Part shown: positions 8,187 through 15,445 of the stretch, in pieces
Layout: the number at the start of each line of letters is the position of its first letter
Numbering within the stretch: position 1 is the first letter of the stretch
Assembly: GCA_003489165.1 (NCBI GenBank)
Contig: DNJG01000113.1
Span: 1-16,747 of the forward strand
Length of the DNA stretch: 16,747 bases
Direction: 5' to 3'
Origin: Nitrospinota bacterium
GTDB lineage: Bacteria; Nitrospinota; Nitrospinia; UBA9942
Translations under genes and position numbers: made by a program
Notes under the pieces: model-generated
What the model was told of the DNA's origin: nothing
What the model saw: the letters and a program-made list of their open reading frames with translations, nothing else
Databases searched by the model: none

Positions 8187-10505
8187 ATGCGAAGATATGT
8201 TGAAAACATTGTTAGATTTAGAATTGCAGTTATTATTTTAATAGCGATTGTTACTATACTTATTGGCTCCCGCATAAAGGAATTAAAGGTTGAAGTTGAC
8301 CCTGATAAAAACCTCCCCCAGAGCCATCCATATGTTGTTGCCCAGAATCAGATAGATAAAATATTCGGCGGAAGGAATATAGTTGTCATAGGTGTTATTC
8401 CGAAGGAGGGGGATATTTTTCAGCCTCTGGTTCTTGAAAAGATTATGAGGATTACCCAAAAGTTAAATGAGATACCGGGGGCAATCAAGACAAATATATT
8501 CAGCATCGCCGCAAGAAAGGCTAAGGATATAAAGGGGACTGAGGAAGGAATGGTTGTAAGGCGGTTGATGGAGAGTGTCCCGCAGACAAAAGAAGGGCTT
8601 GATGAGTTAAGAAATAAAATCTACCGCAACCCGCTCTTCATAAATTCAATTATCTCGAAAGACGGTAGTGCTGCACAGATTATTGCAGATTTCAGATTCA
8701 ACAAGGAACTAAAGGGTTATCCTGATATAGAAAAGAGAATCAAAGAGATTGTCTCAAAGGAAGAAGATTCGTCAGTCGGCATACATCTTAATGGTCCATC
8801 CATAGCACTTTCATGGCTTGCTGCATACTCCCAGAAGATGGGGAAGCTTTTCCTTCTGGCAATGGTTGTAATAGCAATAGTCCTTTTTATGGTATTCGGG
8901 ACTTTTCAGGGGATGTTTCTCCCCCTCATTACTGCAATTATATCCGTCCTATGGGGGCTTGGTATCATGGGGCTTATGCATGTGCCTATGGACCCTTTTA
9001 ATGCAGCCACGCCTATTTTGATTCTTGCCATAGCCGCTGGTCACTCCATTCAGATATTAAAAAGATATTATGAGGAGTATGCAATCATCGGGGATAATAA
9101 GCTCGCTGTTATTGAAAGCACGAGCCGTATCGGTATAGTTATGATTACGGCAGGGCTTATTGCTGCTGCATCATTTCTTTCACTCTTAACATTTGATACT
9201 ATGAGCATAAGAAACTTCGGTATCTTCACCGCCCTTGGCATATTGAGCGCCCTTATCATAGAGATGACTTTTATACCCGCGCTTCGTGCAATCTTGAGAC
9301 CGCCAAAGAACAAGGAAATAAAAGAAGGGCTTATAATTGCACCCCTTAATATGACTCTTGATAAATTGAGCCACCTGATTACTAATGGCAGAGCCAAAGC
9401 CGTTATATCTGTAATCTGCATAATTGCAATAGTTGTTGCTGGCGGAGGTTACCTGTTAAATGTTGATAACAGCCTCAAATCAAATTTCAAGAAATCAACA
9501 CTCTTGATTAAAGACGATAATATAATGAACAGCCATTTTGGAGGGACAAACTCCTTAAACCTATTTGTTGAGGGGGGGAAGCCTGATGATATGAAGAGGC
9601 CTGATGTGCTGAAGTCAATTGAGGGGCTTCAGATATTTCTTGAAAATAAATTCCCCGAGGTTGGAAAGACCATCTCTTTTGTTGATTTTATAAAAAAGAT
9701 GAATCAGGCAATGCACAATGATGACCCGTCATTTAATACTGTGCCTGACAGTCAGGATTTGATTGCTCAATTCCTCTTTGTCTATTCAATGTCCGGAGAC
9801 CCCGGAGATTTTGATTCCTATGTGGATTATGACTATAAAAAGGCGAATATCCTTACCTTTTGCAAAACTGATTCAACTGCATTTGCAGACAAGATTATAG
9901 AGGCAGTAAATAATTATGTTGAACAGAATTTTCCAAAGGATATAAAGGTGACACCTGCCGGAAGCCTTGCTGTATCAGATGCACTTAACCATGTAATGGT
10001 GCATGGAAAAGTCAGGAACATACTCCAGATTATCGGAATTGTATTTGTTATGGGCTCAGTTGTCCTCGGCTCACCGCTTGGAGGACTTTTTATCATACTC
10101 CCTCTCTTAATATCAGTTATCTTTAATTTCGGCGTAATGGGATATACCGGCATTGCATTAAATATCGGAACTGCTGCGATTTCAGCAATGGCAGTAGGGA
10201 TCGGGGCAGATTATGCCATTTATTATATTTACAGATTAAGAGAAGAAATGGGGAATCATACCGATTTGCTTCCTGCAATTGTTAAGACAATGAAGACATC
10301 GGGAAAGGCAATCAATTTTGTTTCTATCTCTATTGCCCTTGGATATCTCATGCTTCCTTTATCAGGATTTGGGCTTCATATTAAACTCGGGACACTGGTT
10401 GCACTTGCAATGATTGTAAGCAGTTTCACGGCAATCACAGCACTGCCGGCATTGATTGTAATATTCAAGCCGAAGTTTGCATTAAAGCCGATTTTGTTTA
10501 AGTAG
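8187..10505 (+). CDS. RND-superfamily exporter, MMPL/COG1033 type
   Basis: Inner-membrane transporter of 772 residues with the duplicated RND layout: helix 1 (about 11-30), a periplasmic domain (about 31-215), a helix bundle (about 220-365), helix 7 (about 402-425), a second periplasmic domain, and a last bundle (about 610-760). The C-half has GIGADYAIYYIYRLREE with Asp675, the likely proton-relay acid. At the matching N-half site the sequence is AAGHSIQILKRYYEEY, with His286 where Asp would stand. It is shorter than tripartite AcrB-type pumps (over 1000 residues), and no membrane-fusion protein gene is nearby. ATG 8187 was chosen because GGAGGA at 8175-8180 is 6 nt upstream; ATG 8184 is nearly as good, and a GTG at 8166 lies within the repeat arm. 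Relatives move lipids, hopanoids or sterols; substrate unknown. Confidence 0.92.
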   Translation: MRRYVENIVRFRIAVIILIAIVTILIGSRIKELKVEVDPDKNLPQSHPYVVAQNQIDKIFGGRNIVVIGVIPKEGDIFQPLVLEKIMRITQKLNEIPGAIKTNIFSIAARKAKDIKGTEEGMVVRRLMESVPQTKEGLDELRNKIYRNPLFINSIISKDGSAAQIIADFRFNKELKGYPDIEKRIKEIVSKEEDSSVGIHLNGPSIALSWLAAYSQKMGKLFLLAMVVIAIVLFMVFGTFQGMFLPLITAIISVLWGLGIMGLMHVPMDPFNAATPILILAIAAGHSIQILKRYYEEYAIIGDNKLAVIESTSRIGIVMITAGLIAAASFLSLLTFDTMSIRNFGIFTALGILSALIIEMTFIPALRAILRPPKNKEIKEGLIIAPLNMTLDKLSHLITNGRAKAVISVICIIAIVVAGGGYLLNVDNSLKSNFKKSTLLIKDDNIMNSHFGGTNSLNLFVEGGKPDDMKRPDVLKSIEGLQIFLENKFPEVGKTISFVDFIKKMNQAMHNDDPSFNTVPDSQDLIAQFLFVYSMSGDPGDFDSYVDYDYKKANILTFCKTDSTAFADKIIEAVNNYVEQNFPKDIKVTPAGSLAVSDALNHVMVHGKVRNILQIIGIVFVMGSVVLGSPLGGLFIILPLLISVIFNFGVMGYTGIALNIGTAAISAMAVGIGADYAIYYIYRLREEMGNHTDLLPAIVKTMKTSGKAINFVSISIALGYLMLPLSGFGLHIKLGTLVALAMIVSSFTAITALPALIVIFKPKFALKPILFK

Positions 10506-10515
10506 GAATAGTCCT

Positions 10516-10549
10516 CCTCACCTTAGTCCTCTTCCCAGAGGGGAGAGGA
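10516..10549. repeat. CCTCACC-type palindromic repeat, short copy
   Basis: Contains the hairpin TCCTCTTCCC-AGA-GGGGAGAGGA (10527-10549), ten pairs with one G-U. The 34 nt from CCTCACC to GGGGAGAGGA match 30 of 34 bases of 11244-11277, in the same orientation. No T-tract follows, so it is not an intrinsic terminator. It lies just before the strong ribosome site of the next gene. Confidence 0.75.
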
Positions 10550-10571
10550 GATAAGAAAGGAGGAAAACATT

Positions 10572-11234
10572 ATGTTTATTGGACATTATGGAGTAGCATT
10601 GGCGGCAAAGAAGGTTGATAAGAATATTTCATTGGGGTTATTGTTTTTTGCCACCCAGTTTGTTGATATACTCTTTTTTGTACTTATTCTTATGGGAATA
10701 GAGAGGATGTCTATTGTCCCTGGAATAACCGCGGCAAATCCTTTAGATTTTACTTATTATCCCTATTCCCATAGTCTTACGGCTTCTCTACTGTGGGCAG
10801 GTTTATTCTTTGTAGTTTTTAAAATAACATCTTCAATATCTGGTTCTCGGAATAACAGGATTGCTCTCGTTGTAGCAGCTATAGTATTATCACATTTTTT
10901 TCTTGATGTTATTGTCCACAGACCGGATTTACCTCTCTTTGGAGATGATTCGTATAAGCTTGGCTTAGGTTTGTGGAATTATGTAATTAGTTCTTCTTTA
11001 ATTGAGATTCTAATACTTGTTGCTGGTTTATGGCTATATCTTAAATCTACAAAAAGTATTACATTTGGTGGAAAATATGGCATGATTATATTTGCTGTTT
11101 TCTTAATTATGATGCAGATGGCAAGTTTGTTTATGCCACCCCCGCCAGACATAAGGGGCTTTGCAACATTCGGTCTTGTATATCAGTTAATGGTGGTCGG
11201 GGTTGTGTCATGGTTAGATAGAAAGAGGGGTTAA
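10572..11234 (+). CDS. YdjM-like integral membrane protein (putative metal-dependent hydrolase)
   Basis: A 220-residue polytopic protein, often annotated as a membrane-bound metal-dependent hydrolase of the YdjM/DUF457 kind. It has six or so hydrophobic segments. Conserved polar residues inside or next to them resemble that family's metal site: IGHYGVA near the start, FVDILFF, YPYSHSL, and HFFLDVIVHRPDLP. The start ATG 10572 is preceded by a near-ideal AAAGGAGG (10556-10563) at 8 nt. It lies between the RND exporter and the LolA-like gene, bracketed by two copies of the same palindromic repeat, and may have been inserted between genes that are functionally paired. The enzymatic activity is unproven for the family. 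Confidence 0.7.
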   Translation: MFIGHYGVALAAKKVDKNISLGLLFFATQFVDILFFVLILMGIERMSIVPGITAANPLDFTYYPYSHSLTASLLWAGLFFVVFKITSSISGSRNNRIALVVAAIVLSHFFLDVIVHRPDLPLFGDDSYKLGLGLWNYVISSSLIEILILVAGLWLYLKSTKSITFGGKYGMIIFAVFLIMMQMASLFMPPPPDIRGFATFGLVYQLMVVGVVSWLDRKRG

Positions 11235-11242
11235 AACAATCC

Positions 11243-11336
11243 CCCTCACCTCAATCCTCTCCCCAAAGGGGAGAGGAAGACGAAGTAATAAAGCAATAGT
11301 TCCCTCTCCTCTATTGGAATAGGGCTTTGGTGAGGG
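11243..11336. repeat. CCTCACC-type palindromic repeat, long copy
   Basis: Outer arms CCCTCACC (11243-11250) and GGTGAGGG (11329-11336) are perfect complements. Inside are a perfect hairpin, TCCTCTCCCC-AAA-GGGGAGAGGA (11255-11277), and a second small one, CTATT-GG-AATAG (11311-11322). This three-way palindrome fills the gap between the membrane protein and the LolA-like gene. It is the full form of the element whose left part recurs at 10516-10549. Elements of this look are common in AT-rich environmental genomes; I see no associated gene. Confidence 0.78.
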
Positions 11337-11358
11337 TAAAATCAGAATGGAGGTGTTT

Positions 11359-12159
11359 ATGAAAAGATTTAGTATTGCAGGTTTTGGTATAGCAGTGGTT
11401 TTTGGTTTTATCGGAGTATCCTTTGGTGAGGATTTATCGCCGAAGGATATTATGACAAAGAATTTCTTTGTCAACAGGGTCAAAGATTCAAAATCTGAGA
11501 GTGCAATGACACTTATAAATGAGAGTGGACAAAAAAGGGAGAGGAAATCTACAGGCGTCTCAAAACTTCAGAAAAACGGCATTGACAACATGAGACTTAT
11601 CAAGTTTATCTCCCCTGCTGATGTCAAAGGCACATCTAATTTGATGATTGAGCACTCTGATGGTGATGATGATATCTGGATATATCTCCCTGCATTAAAG
11701 AAGGTAAGGAGGCTTGTGTCAAGCAATAAGGGTGACAGCTTTGTCGGCTCTGATTTTTCCTATGCTGATGTCATTGGATATAAGGTTCAGGATTTTGAAC
11801 ATAAAATTACAGGGAGCGAAAATGTGGATGGAGTTGATTGTTATGTAATAGAATCTTTTCCTGTTAGCGATAAAGTAAAACAGGATAATGGATTGAGTAA
11901 GAGGAAAAGCTGGATAAGAAAGGATAACTTTGTAATCGTGAAGGGTGAAAATTATGACCTCTCTGGCCAGCTGTATAAAGTTTTCAAGGCTTCGGATATT
12001 CAGCTGGTTGATAAGGAGAACAACAAATGGCAGGCGATGACTATTGAGATGACAAATGTTCAGGTAAATCATAAAACAATTGTCCATTTCAGTAATTATA
12101 AGGTGAATACAGGTGTTGATGATGGGTATTTCTCACAGAGAAATCTGGAGAGGGAGTAA
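11359..12159 (+). CDS. LolA-like periplasmic protein (outer membrane lipoprotein-sorting protein, LolA_2 type)
   Basis: A 266-residue secreted protein. A signal peptide (MKRFSIAGFGIAVVFGFIGVSFG) is probably cut near residue 23. The body carries hallmarks of the PF17131 family: MTLINESGQKRERK, RLIKFISPADVKGTSNLMIEH, DDDIWIYLPALKKVRRLVSSNKGDSFVGSDFSYADV, and a C-terminal TIEMTNVQVNHKTIVHF. The fold is a LolA/LolB-like half-barrel that binds lipids or lipid anchors, and members are typically encoded next to MMPL/RND exporters, as here. I start at ATG 11359 because TGGAGGTG (11348-11355) serves it; an ATG at 11347 overlaps that site. Likely role: periplasmic shuttle or adaptor between the RND pump and the outer-membrane components downstream. 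The name reflects homology; sorting of lipoproteins has not been shown for this subfamily. Confidence 0.88.
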   Translation: MKRFSIAGFGIAVVFGFIGVSFGEDLSPKDIMTKNFFVNRVKDSKSESAMTLINESGQKRERKSTGVSKLQKNGIDNMRLIKFISPADVKGTSNLMIEHSDGDDDIWIYLPALKKVRRLVSSNKGDSFVGSDFSYADVIGYKVQDFEHKITGSENVDGVDCYVIESFPVSDKVKQDNGLSKRKSWIRKDNFVIVKGENYDLSGQLYKVFKASDIQLVDKENNKWQAMTIEMTNVQVNHKTIVHFSNYKVNTGVDDGYFSQRNLERE

Positions 12160-12176
12160 AAAAATCAAGAAACATG

Positions 12177-12187
12177 AAGGAGGTGAT
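12177..12187 (+). promoter_or_regulatory. Near-perfect Shine-Dalgarno sequence for the TRL-like lipoprotein
   Basis: AAGGAGGTGAT is fully complementary to the 16S rRNA tail and sits 4 nt before ATG 12192. It rules out the longer reading from ATG 12174, which would overlap it. It is the strongest ribosome site in the window, suggesting high translation of this small lipoprotein. Confidence 0.8.
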
Positions 12188-12191
12188 AGAA

Positions 12192-12503
12192 ATGAATAAG
12201 GAGAAGTTCAAAATTATCATAGTTATATTTATATTTAGTATAATTCCAGCATGTGGATTGGTCTATACAAATATTAAAACACCTGCACCAACATTAGCTA
12301 TTCAGACTAATGCCGAAAATCAATCTAAGATTGGAAAGGCATCGTGCACCTCTTATGTATGGATTATTGGAATTGGTGATTGCAGTGTAGCTGAAGCAAT
12401 GAAGAATGGTGAGATTAAAAAGGTTCACCATATTGATACTGAGATAAAAAGTATATTTTTTGGAATTTACGAAAGATATACCACAGTTATATATGGAGAA
12501 TAA
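12192..12503 (+). CDS. TRL-like family lipoprotein
   Basis: A 103-residue lipoprotein. The signal peptide (residues 1-20) ends in the lipobox IPAC, so Cys21 is lipidated; Gly at +2 predicts outer-membrane sorting. The mature part follows the TRL-like (PF13146) pattern: GLVYTNIKTP, then KIGKASCTSYVWIIGIGDCSVAEAMKNGEIKKVHHID, and the end GIYERYTTVIYGE. Cys52 and Cys64 could form a disulfide. The function of TRL-like proteins is unknown; many are small lipoproteins. It is placed between the LolA-like protein and the beta-barrel with short gaps, so it probably belongs to the same envelope assembly. The family call rests on recalled motifs, not on a search. Confidence 0.8.
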   Translation: MNKEKFKIIIVIFIFSIIPACGLVYTNIKTPAPTLAIQTNAENQSKIGKASCTSYVWIIGIGDCSVAEAMKNGEIKKVHHIDTEIKSIFFGIYERYTTVIYGE

Positions 12504-12517
12504 TCTGTAACTTAACT

Positions 12518-13840
12518 ATGCCCAACTCAAGACTGTTTAAATTTTGTCTCGGCTTAATTGTAATAATGTTTTTATCACGAGTCAGTTTTGGTGAGGAGGC
12601 CAGAAAAGATGATGATGGATTAAGTAGAAATCTTTACAGCAGATTGCAGGATGAGGGGTTTACAGGTTTTTTAAGGACAGATTATTTCTCCTCTGACAAG
12701 GCTTCAAGTGAAAAGACAGACTTTTTGGGTCTTACGGCTCAGATTAAAATACTACCAAGACTCAGTGATAAGATTGACAGCCGTTTTGAGGCGAGGGCGT
12801 ATAATTTTGATATATTACATTATAATAATGATAATTCGGCCAGTGAACTCCTTGAAGGTCTGGCAATCTTCCGTTTTGAAAATTCTGATTTGAGTGTTGG
12901 TAAGCAGATTATCACATGGGGGAGGGCAGATGGTGTAAACCCTACTGACAATCTATCTCCAAAAAATTATACCCTCCTCCTTCCTGAAGAGGGCGATAGA
13001 AAGACTGGAGTTACATCTCTAAAATATGACTACTACTTTTCACCTGAACTGACAGCCACATTCTTTTATACCCCATTTTTTGAGCCTAATAAAGTTCCAT
13101 TTGCATTTCCATCTTTCATCCAGCCGTCTGAAAAGAAGCCTGCTTATAATATTGAGAACAGCGAGGCAGCTTTTAGGGTAAATAAGATTGGCAGTGACCT
13201 TGATTGGTCTGTAAGTTATTTTAACGGTTTTGACCTGACACCGGAGGTAAGGTATTTAGGGACTTATGGAGGAAAGAGGCTCATTGAAATATCAAACCAC
13301 AGGATTCAGGTCTTTGGGGCAGACTTTGCCAAAAATTATGGAAGATATGGTTTTAGAGGTGAGGCGGCTTATATGCTTACAGAAGATATGGATGGCATAT
13401 ATCCCTATATAAAAAACCCGAATCTTTATGGTGTCATTGGAGGTGATAGGACATTCATTGAGACACTAAACATAAACCTCCAGTTTATAGGACGGTATAT
13501 CTTTAAATATTCAGATGTTGAGAAAATTCAAAATCAGGCAGAGAGGTCAATATATATAAAAAATGCAACATTCAGTGGTGAGCTTGATGAGATTCAGTAT
13601 TCTATGAGTGGTCGTGTTGATTATAAACTATTCAACGAGACTCTTGATATAGAAACATTCGGTGTCTGGAACTTCAATCGCAATGACTATTTTATTAGAC
13701 CAATTGTCCGATATGCCTTTACAGATTCATGGAAGGGGACAATTGGAGGGGAGTATTATGAAGGGGATGAAAACAGGACATTCTTCGGGTTCCTGAAAAA
13801 GAATAATACTGTTTTTATGGAATTAAAGTATGGTTTCTGA
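12518..13840 (+). CDS. Outer-membrane beta-barrel protein (porin-like, DUF1302-like)
   Basis: A 440-residue secreted protein. The signal peptide MPNSRLFKFCLGLIVIMFLSRVSFG is probably cut before EEARKDD. The mature chain alternates polar and hydrophobic residues in many short strands and ends in LKYGF, a C-terminal Phe with aromatic spacing that fits the BAM beta-signal. The segment DLSVGKQIITWGRADGVNPTDNLSP resembles the conserved strand/turn of the barrel proteins encoded with RND exporters and LolA_2 proteins (DUF1302-like), though the exact family is unsure. Most such strands are separated by acidic turns. No clear ribosome site precedes ATG 12518; translation may be coupled to the lipoprotein 14 nt upstream. 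It overlaps the permease gene by 11 nt. Likely the outer-membrane exit or receptor of the exporter system. Confidence 0.82.
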   Translation: MPNSRLFKFCLGLIVIMFLSRVSFGEEARKDDDGLSRNLYSRLQDEGFTGFLRTDYFSSDKASSEKTDFLGLTAQIKILPRLSDKIDSRFEARAYNFDILHYNNDNSASELLEGLAIFRFENSDLSVGKQIITWGRADGVNPTDNLSPKNYTLLLPEEGDRKTGVTSLKYDYYFSPELTATFFYTPFFEPNKVPFAFPSFIQPSEKKPAYNIENSEAAFRVNKIGSDLDWSVSYFNGFDLTPEVRYLGTYGGKRLIEISNHRIQVFGADFAKNYGRYGFRGEAAYMLTEDMDGIYPYIKNPNLYGVIGGDRTFIETLNINLQFIGRYIFKYSDVEKIQNQAERSIYIKNATFSGELDEIQYSMSGRVDYKLFNETLDIETFGVWNFNRNDYFIRPIVRYAFTDSWKGTIGGEYYEGDENRTFFGFLKKNNTVFMELKYGF

Positions 13841-15065
13841 ATTTGCATTGATTATTTTTTTAATCACCTATGCAGGGGTTGCTATTGGTGAGATTCCCGG
13901 GCTTGCACTTGACAGGACAGGGATTGCACTACTTGGAGCAATTTTAATGGTTGTTTTTGGTGTCCTGTCAACAAAGGAGGCAATCCTTTCAATAGACATA
14001 TCCACCATACTGCTCTTATACGGGCTTATGGTTCTCTCTTCTCAATTCAGGCTCGGCGGGTTTTATACATGGACTGCCCTAAAAATTACAAAGTTTATGG
14101 ATAAACCCGATAAGTTCCTCTTTGTAATGATGGGTGTAAGTGCAGTGCTGTCAGCCATCCTTGCAAATGACATAGTGTGCCTTGCCTTTACCCCTGTTTT
14201 GACTGTCTCCCTTCTAAAGGCAGGCCTTAACCCTATTCCATTTTTAATAGGACTTGCAGTATCAAGTAATATAGGCTCGGCATCTACAATTATTGGAAAC
14301 CCGCAGAATATGCTTATAGGTCAGCTTGGAAAACTTGACTTCGGGCTTTTCTTTTTATGGTGCACACCTCCATCTCTACTTTCTCTCATTGGGGCATATT
14401 TTGTTATAAATATTATTTACAGCAAAAATTTTGTGGGGAATAATTCTCCGGCTATTATTGAAAGACGGGCATGGGCATCTTTTAACAGGCATCAGAGTAC
14501 GAAAGGGATAATAGCCACCATTATCCTGATTATTCTTTTCTTTACTGATATACCGAGGGAGATAAGTGCGATAAGTATTGCAGGACTTTTGCTTTGCAGC
14601 AGGAGTATGCACACCCGCTCAATACTTGGGTTTATAGACTGGCATCTTATTACCCTTTTCTGTGCATTATTTATCGTGATAAGGGGGATAGAGGCAGTAA
14701 ATCTGCCATTTACAATGGTTGAGTTCTTAAAAGGTAGCGGTCTTGATATTCACAACCTCTATATCCTTACTGGATTTTCCACCCTATTAAGCAATATTGT
14801 CAGTAATGTCCCTGCAACAATGCTTATTACAAAATTCCTTGACCCTTTAAATCATACACAGTGGTATGTCCTTGCCATTTCAAGCACTTTTGCGGGGAAT
14901 CTCATAACCATCGGCAGTATTGCAAACCTCATTACCTTTGAGCAGGCAAAGGAGTATGGTGTTAATATAGGTTTTAAAGAACATGCAAAGGTGGGGATTC
15001 CCGTGACATTAGCATCAATTCTTATCACTATTGTATGGATAATAATTCAGAGGTATATCTTCTAA
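13830..15065 (+). CDS. Anion permease of the ArsB/NhaD/SLC13 superfamily
   Basis: A 411-residue inner-membrane transporter with about 11 hydrophobic helices in two related halves. The N-half signature SSNIGSASTIIGNPQNMLIG (about 145-164) and the C-half LSNIVSNVPATMLI and TFAGNLITIGSIANLITFEQAK (about 350-372) are the re-entrant loop motifs of the ion-transporter superfamily that includes ArsB, NhaD and DASS carriers. A large cytoplasmic loop with KNFVGNNSPAIIERRAWASF splits the halves. The start codon lies inside the beta-barrel gene (11 nt overlap), so the two are translationally coupled. No arsenic gene or arsR is close by, so arsenite export is not supported; a carboxylate, sulfate or Na+/H+ role is equally possible. 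It may only be a passenger of the operon. Confidence 0.88.
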   Translation: MVSEFALIIFLITYAGVAIGEIPGLALDRTGIALLGAILMVVFGVLSTKEAILSIDISTILLLYGLMVLSSQFRLGGFYTWTALKITKFMDKPDKFLFVMMGVSAVLSAILANDIVCLAFTPVLTVSLLKAGLNPIPFLIGLAVSSNIGSASTIIGNPQNMLIGQLGKLDFGLFFLWCTPPSLLSLIGAYFVINIIYSKNFVGNNSPAIIERRAWASFNRHQSTKGIIATIILIILFFTDIPREISAISIAGLLLCSRSMHTRSILGFIDWHLITLFCALFIVIRGIEAVNLPFTMVEFLKGSGLDIHNLYILTGFSTLLSNIVSNVPATMLITKFLDPLNHTQWYVLAISSTFAGNLITIGSIANLITFEQAKEYGVNIGFKEHAKVGIPVTLASILITIVWIIIQRYIF

Positions 15066-15101
15066 CATATTGATAAAGCCTTTCTAAACTCCAATTTCTC
15101 C

Positions 15102-15129
15102 TTGACTTTGGCTGTATAAAATGTAGAAT
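15102..15129 (+). promoter_or_regulatory. Sigma70-type promoter of tRNA-Val
   Basis: TTGACT at 15102-15107 and TAGAAT at 15124-15129 with a 16 nt spacer each differ from consensus by one base. Transcription would begin near 15136, leaving a leader of about 20 nt before the mature tRNA. The gap 15066-15158 shows no terminator for the preceding operon. Confidence 0.72.
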
Positions 15130-15158
15130 TTAACATAGTATTGAAATTTATAGTAAAT

Positions 15159-15233
15159 AGGCGCGTAGCTCAGTGGTAGAGCGCTTGCTTGACACGCAAG
15201 AGGTCGGCGGTTCGATACCGCCCGTGCCTACCA
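15159..15233 (+). tRNA. tRNA-Val (anticodon GAC)
   Basis: A full cloverleaf can be drawn: acceptor AGGCGCG (15159-15165) with CGTGCCT (15223-15229), including one G-U; D stem GCTC/GAGC; anticodon stem CTTGC/GCAAG with loop TTGACAC, giving anticodon GAC at 15191-15193; variable AGGTC; T stem GGCGG/CCGCC with loop TTCGATA. Discriminator A15230 and an encoded CCA (15231-15233) follow. It reads the valine codon GUC and, by wobble, GUU. Confidence 0.96.
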
Positions 15234-15243
15234 TTTAAAAATC

Positions 15244-15278
15244 AAGGGCTCAAGGCTCAATTCCTTGAACCCTTTTTT
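15244..15278 (+). terminator. Intrinsic terminator of tRNA-Val
   Basis: AAGGGCTCAAGG (15244-15255) pairs with CCTTGAACCCTT (15263-15274) over 12 positions with one C-A mismatch, a 7 nt loop, and a run of six T to 15278. It lies 10 nt after the CCA end. Confidence 0.88.
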
Positions 15279-15302
15279 ATTTTACAGGACAACTATAAAG
15301 AA

Positions 15303-15435
15303 TTACCACAGAGGCGCGGAGATACAGAGAAAGATATTAATAATATCTAAAAAATAAAAGATTTTTCCTCTGTGCCTCAGTGCCTGCCTGTAACCTGCCT
15401 GTTAGCAGACAGGGCAGACAGGTCTCAGTGGTTAA
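15303..15435. repeat. CCACAGAGG-type palindromic repeat upstream of thrS
   Basis: The left arm, TTACCACAGAGGCGCGGAG followed by ATACAGAG (15303-15329), matches the complement of the right arm in pieces: CCTCTGTGCCTCAGTG (15367-15382) and TCTCAGTGGTTAA (15423-15435). The centre holds a second small palindrome, AGATATTA/TAATATCT (15332-15348). The right arm is interrupted by a 40 nt GC-rich palindrome, listed separately. The element ends 10 nt before the thrS ATG and therefore forms most of its leader. Such CCACAGAGG repeats occur in many environmental genomes. Confidence 0.75.
15383..15422. repeat. 40 nt GC-rich palindrome nested inside the CCACAGAGG repeat
   Basis: The segment from CCTGCCTG to GCAGACAGG contains the stem CCTGT/ACAGG around TAGCAG and two CCTGCCTGT units facing two AGACAGG units. 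It is much richer in GC than its surroundings. Removing it joins CTCAGTG to TCTCAGTGG and restores the outer inverted repeat, which is why I treat it as an insertion. Confidence 0.65.
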
Positions 15436-15445
15436 AATCAATTTT

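Noticed and set aside
9068..9421. 117-residue antisense open frame inside the RND exporter gene
   Set aside because: Its hydrophobic product mirrors the transmembrane codons of the sense strand, and there is no ribosome site or family resemblance.
10527..10549. Hairpins at 10527-10549 and 11255-11277 as intrinsic terminators
   Set aside because: The stems are strong, but neither is followed by a T-tract, and both belong to a repeated intergenic element.
11214..11483. 89-residue open frame on the minus strand
   Set aside because: It runs through the CCTCACC-type palindromic repeat and the 5' part of the LolA-like gene; Pro/Leu-rich product with no recognisable domain.
11719..12087. 122-residue antisense open frame inside the LolA-like gene
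   Set aside because: Shadow of a well-supported coding gene; no start signal or conserved motif.
13830..15065. Arsenic resistance (arsB) assignment for the permease
   Set aside because: Only superfamily loop motifs are visible, and no arsR, arsC or arsA lies nearby; the neutral anion-permease call is safer.
15159..15233. tRNA-Val as an integration (att) site of a mobile element
   Set aside because: No integrase and no direct repeat of the tRNA 3' end was found in the window.
15279..15445. T-box riboswitch or threonine-type leader upstream of thrS
   Set aside because: No T-box consensus (such as AGGGTGGNACCGCG) and no terminator hairpin is present; the space is filled by palindromic repeats.
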